Shown: positions 5,835-8,070 of the stretch, one piece after another
Numbering within the stretch: position 1 is the stretch's first letter
Layout: the number at the start of each line of letters is the position of its first letter
Source: DBFJGL01 sp048394785
Lineage (GTDB): Bacteria; Bacillota; Clostridia; Christensenellales; CAG-917
NCBI GenBank assembly: GCA_048394785.1
Contig: DBFJGL010000007.1
Coordinates: 1-8,070 of the forward strand
Direction: 5' to 3'
Length of the DNA: 8,070 nucleotides
Made by a program: the position numbers and the translations under genes
Notes under the pieces: generated by a model
Told to the model about the DNA's origin: nothing
What the model saw: the letters and a program-made list of their open reading frames with translations, nothing else
Databases searched by the model: none

Positions 5835-7115
5835 TCTCACAATATATTCTCGCAGTATCACCTGTTTATCTTCAAGAGCTGTAACTTTGCTCAGTCTATC
5901 TGCTATGGTTTTATCCCATATCCTCTCGTTCTTAGAGACTGTTTGCACAATACCTTGTTCTTTTGCAGTTTGAGTTATTTCGGGGATAACAGACTCTGTC
6001 TTGCCGCCTATCGCCTCTCTCGGATACTGTCTGTAAAACGGCAGGTTGTTTAGTTCCGCATACTTTTCAAGCTCGCGCTGTCTTAGCTGCCACAGCTGTT
6101 TCTTCTGTGCCGCAAACTCCCTTTCTTTCTCGGACACAGCCCCTGCTTCAACTCGCTTCCACTGCCGTATCTGCCTCTCGTTATACCTCTGCTCCTGTTC
6201 CGTTGCATACCTGTCCGCCGTAAGCTCCTTGCTCGCTCGGTCGTAATCGAATATATCGTTTCTGCTATATCCCTCTATGTACACGATATAGCTGTGGCGG
6301 CAGTTGTAATGATACAGCCCTGCGGACATAGCCGTGCTTAAAAGCTCGTGTTTGCCGTCTGCCTTGCCGTCATTGTTTACGTCGTCTATAAGCACTCTCG
6401 TCTGCCACGGCAGACACAGCGGACAGGAAGACGGGTGCGCGCTTATCTGTATCAGGTACAAGCCGTATTCAAGACTTCGCTCTCCCTGCGCCTTTAACAG
6501 CGTGCGTTGGCTGTCGTCCCGGACTTGCAGTTCCACCGCCGAGGACAGCTCCATTTTACTGCCGCCTACCCTGTGCGCCCCGGACAACCCTTTCCTCAGA
6601 TAATTAGCCTGCACGCGGTCTATTTCTCGATATATGTCGCCGCTGTCCGTGTTCACCAAAGCGGCAACCCCGAGCAGTTGGCTGTGCGCAGACTCCAACG
6701 CCGTGTTTATCGCGCCGGATATACCGCCTGCAACGGTATACATTGCCGCATTGAGAAGAAAATCGCTGTGTGTCTTGTGCTCCTCCGCGCGGTATCCCTG
6801 CCTTTCGTACGCCCGTACGTTTTGGTCTATCCGCGCCCGTCCTGCGTTGTATGCGCGCTCCATTTCCCGTTGCGCAAACCCTATTGCCTCCGCCGCGGCT
6901 TTCTGCGCCGCTTCGCGGTTGGCATTATTAAAGGCTATAATCTGTTGATACACGGACGAACGGAAATCTGCCGCCTGCGCCGCGTTCATAAGTACGCGCT
7001 TGCGGTTGGCAAGCACCTGCGCTTCGAAGTCTGCGGCTATTGCTCCCACCGTTATTCCCGTGGACAGCGCAGAGTTATCATAGTTATAATGTGCCGTCAT
7101 TACCGCCACCGTCAT
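5511..7115 (-). CDS. MuF/phage minor capsid protein with C-terminal polymorphic toxin type 50 domain
   Basis: This 534-aa protein joins a phage head protein to a toxin. The N-terminal and middle part (about 20-355) is helical, Ala/Arg/Glu-rich and matches the phage minor capsid protein 2/MuF group. The marker is SAHPSSCPLC (225-234), then GLYHYNCRH (266-274), a conserved His/Cys set seen in these proteins. Such proteins sit with the portal and may enter the cell with phage DNA. A charged helix (about 300-355) and linker follow. Residues about 428-534 resemble Ntox50, a predicted RNase toxin domain. Visible features include KQNNHIVGTKNY (438-449), YAGHGRMLFDNNKNW (474-488) and the terminal LHYSYSGTHIVP (518-529). 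The reading frame is intact. The start at 7115 overlaps the portal fragment by 32 nt; Met6 (7098-7100), preceded by GGTGG, is an equally good start. Toxin-coding DNA is far more AT-rich than the rest. Confidence 0.85.
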   Translation of the reverse strand: MTVAVMTAHYNYDNSALSTGITVGAIAADFEAQVLANRKRVLMNAAQAADFRSSVYQQIIAFNNANREAAQKAAAEAIGFAQREMERAYNAGRARIDQNVRAYERQGYRAEEHKTHSDFLLNAAMYTVAGGISGAINTALESAHSQLLGVAALVNTDSGDIYREIDRVQANYLRKGLSGAHRVGGSKMELSSAVELQVRDDSQRTLLKAQGERSLEYGLYLIQISAHPSSCPLCLPWQTRVLIDDVNNDGKADGKHELLSTAMSAGLYHYNCRHSYIVYIEGYSRNDIFDYDRASKELTADRYATEQEQRYNERQIRQWKRVEAGAVSEKEREFAAQKKQLWQLRQRELEKYAELNNLPFYRQYPREAIGGKTESVIPEITQTAKEQGIVQTVSKNERIWDKTIADRLSKVTALEDKQVILREYIVRGEISLKINVNKQNNHIVGTKNYNTRIEKGPPPSILTYDNPQELVNTYAGHGRMLFDNNKNWIKKEAFTNDTPIGYTVNTQGEMTLTKKGILHYSYSGTHIVPGREDK

Positions 7116-7515
7116 TGCCGTTAGCCGTGCCGCTTTCGTCTTGTCTTAACAACGCCGTGTAATCTCCGAAATAACTGTTGCCAACGCTTGCGTTGCTCAT
7201 CTGCCGCTTTGTGCCGCTCGTTTCTTCTTCCTGCCTTTGCGACAGTTCCACCTCGTAATCTCCGTTGGGCATAAGCTCTATGAGATACTTCTCGCTGAAC
7301 AGATTTGTTGCGGCAAGCGAACCTATTGTCTGCGCAAGTTCAAGCAAATTCTCCTCCCACGTGCGCCGTATCTCCACCCTAACGTCTGAGACATCGAACT
7401 CGGCGTATTCGGGGTGCAACAGCATAAGCGTGTGCATATACATCTTCAACCTGCGGCGGTACAGCTTTTCTATGAAATAGTCTTTGTTCTTCACAAGTCG
7501 CTTGAACGGGAAGAA
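7084..7515 (-). pseudogene. Truncated SPP1 gp6-like phage portal protein (C-terminal part only)
   Basis: The open frame runs from 7515 to the stop at 7084, about 143 codons against roughly 450-500 for a full portal. KNKDYFIEKLYRRRLKMYMH, then a DVRVEIRRTWEENLLELAQT segment, then LFSEKYLIELMP, match in style the C-terminal end of SPP1 gp6-type portals: a helical segment, a strand with R/E alternation, the N-L-L-E-A-Q helix, and a leucine-rich helix ending in a Pro turn. A TAG lies immediately upstream (7516-7518), and the sequence beyond it does not continue a portal. The only internal start is a GTG (7492-7494) without a Shine-Dalgarno, so it is unlikely to make a working protein. Its 3' end overlaps the MuF start as in phage genomes. 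It marks the right-hand break point of the prophage relic. Confidence 0.78.
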
Positions 7516-7616
7516 CTATAATGGATTTGTCCGCAAGCCTAACAGCTAAAAACAAGGCAGCCAAAAACAAATAAATTTATTAAGGAATTGCCTGATTTCA
7601 ACATCTATAAAAACGG

Positions 7617-7632
7617 TGTTTCACGTGAAACA
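7617..7632. promoter_or_regulatory. parS site 1 (perfect 16-bp palindrome)
   Basis: TGTTTCACGTGAAACA is a perfect palindrome and an exact match to the Firmicutes parS consensus TGTTNCACGTGAAACA bound by ParB/Spo0J. It lies about 100 bp beyond the portal break point and about 6.6 kb from parB. Confidence 0.95.
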
Positions 7633-7779
7633 ATGCATATACCGCCGCAAGCAATGAAGGAGAGAAGGGCGACGTTGCTAATAAATATGAGAACAACGAA
7701 GATGTGTATGCTATGGACGGCGAAGCGTAATGTGATTTTTTTGCAACACAATGGTATGAGCGGATTGTTTTGAGGGATA

Positions 7780-8020
7780 ATGCGTCCGAATGGCGATTGA
7801 TGATTGGTCGCGAGATAACAAGTGCCGCAAACTTCGCGAGCATCTGCAATTTTACGGCAACAAAGCGGAGATTGAGGGAGTGCACGCAAAACGCGCAACC
7901 GCAGTCGCGGGGCATTAACGCGATTACCTGAACGAGGGCTTGTGTCGCCATATGGTGCGAGAGGCACCGCGCGCGAATAACACGATGAAATTTACAGAAA
8001 ATCGTTTATGTTTCACGTGA
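7780..8020 (+). pseudogene. Decayed small gene of unknown origin
   Basis: A GAGGG (7772-7776) precedes an ATG (7780) that reads only MRPNGD before a stop. From 7790 the next frame reads MAIDDWSRDNKCRKLREH, then LQFYGNKAEIEGVHAKRATA, to a TAA at 7916-7918. The same frame then continues RDYLNEGLCRHMVREAPR and ends at the TGA inside the second parS (8018-8020). Residue usage (amphipathic, K/R/E-rich, with an NKAEIE-type helix) looks protein-like across the stop. I infer a broken gene with a frameshift near 7795 and a nonsense change at 7916. A link to small phage regulators is only a guess. Alternatively 7790-7918 is a 42-aa ORF or a chance frame. Confidence 0.3.
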
Positions 8021-8024
8021 AACA
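8009..8024. promoter_or_regulatory. parS site 2 (perfect 16-bp palindrome)
   Basis: A second exact TGTTTCACGTGAAACA. Its centre is 392 bp from site 1 and 33 bp from site 3, close to three helical turns from the latter, so ParB clamps loaded at sites 2 and 3 could face the same side of the DNA. Confidence 0.95.
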
Positions 8025-8041
8025 ATTATCTTTGAAACGAG

Positions 8042-8057
8042 TGCTTCACGTGAAACA
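8042..8057. promoter_or_regulatory. parS site 3 (one mismatch)
   Basis: TGCTTCACGTGAAACA differs from the perfect palindrome only at the third base and keeps the central CACGTG and the whole right half. It is probably a working parS, perhaps weaker than sites 1 and 2. Confidence 0.88.
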
Positions 8058-8070
8058 ATCAACTTATAAA

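Larger units (their letters stand above)
7516..8070. other. parS-bearing region without an intact gene
   Basis: These 555 bases hold three parS sites and broken coding-like stretches, with no intact gene I can defend. A 12-bp palindrome, AATAAATTTATT, lies at 7570-7581. One plus-strand stretch ends ENNEDVYAMDGEA at the TAA 7728-7730, and the TGA within the first parS lies upstream in the same frame. Another is at 7780-8020 (listed separately). Long minus-strand frames over 7598-7967 have no ribosome binding site and look like chance frames. No DnaA-box cluster is seen. Confidence 0.6.

Noticed and set aside
6046..7124. Plus-strand ORFs opposite the MuF and portal genes, up to 205 aa
   Set aside because: They are antisense to well-supported coding sequence and rich in Arg/Cys/His/Ser, as expected from reversed codons.
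7588..7773. 61-aa plus-strand ORF spanning the first parS
   Set aside because: No convincing ribosome binding site, no recognisable family, and it runs through a parS whose bases are fixed for ParB binding. The downstream protein-like signal lies in another frame.
7598..7967. Two minus-strand ORFs of 117 and 120 aa in the parS region
   Set aside because: Their translations are Cys/Ser/Tyr-rich without a domain pattern, they overlap each other in different frames, and they have no ribosome binding site. They are likely chance frames.
1..8070. oriC, CRISPR array, tRNA/rRNA genes or insertion sequence
   Set aside because: No cluster of TTATNCACA-type DnaA boxes, no regular spaced repeats, no tRNA-like cloverleaf and no transposase or terminal inverted repeats were seen by eye.

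Overview
The window reads as chromosomal DNA from an uncultured, probably gut-associated Clostridia-type Firmicute. Three things suggest this: the linked order rsmG-parA-parB, parS sites of the Firmicutes consensus TGTTTCACGTGAAACA, and a SPP1/MuF-type siphophage head module. The gene order and parS sites place it near the replication origin, although no DnaA-box cluster is visible. The taxonomic reading is inference from gene content.

Layout. Positions 24-4023 hold a minus-strand block: an SLC45/GPH-like MFS transporter, then rsmG (16S rRNA m7G methyltransferase) starting 1 nt after the transporter stop, then parA and parB, then a terminator at the left edge. The transporter and parA both lack a ribosome binding site. 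Each has a -10-like hexamer exactly 6 nt before its ATG, which is the geometry of leaderless mRNAs. The parA promoter region also carries two parS half-site-like repeats, suggesting ParB autoregulation. Divergent from the transporter, 4126-4866 (+) encodes an MTA/SAH-nucleosidase family protein with its own promoter and a normal ribosome binding site.

Positions 4940-7515 (minus strand) are a prophage relic that keeps phage head-gene order. It starts with the last ~143 codons of an SPP1 gp6-like portal protein. Next is an intact 534-aa MuF/minor capsid protein whose C-terminus is a polymorphic toxin type 50-like (Ntox50) domain. An overlapping 70-aa Sm/SH3-like protein follows as the probable immunity protein, then two tandem terminators, then a 63-aa protein that may be a scaffold remnant. 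The toxin domain and immunity gene are very AT-rich compared with the MuF body, as expected for a swapped toxin/immunity cassette. Terminase, most of the portal and all later head and tail genes are absent, so the toxin pair appears to be what has been kept.

Positions 7516-8070 carry no convincing intact gene. They hold three parS sites (two perfect, one with one mismatch), about 6 kb from parAB, and decayed coding fragments. Together the window shows a partition operon, its centromere sites and a domesticated phage toxin/immunity module lying between them.
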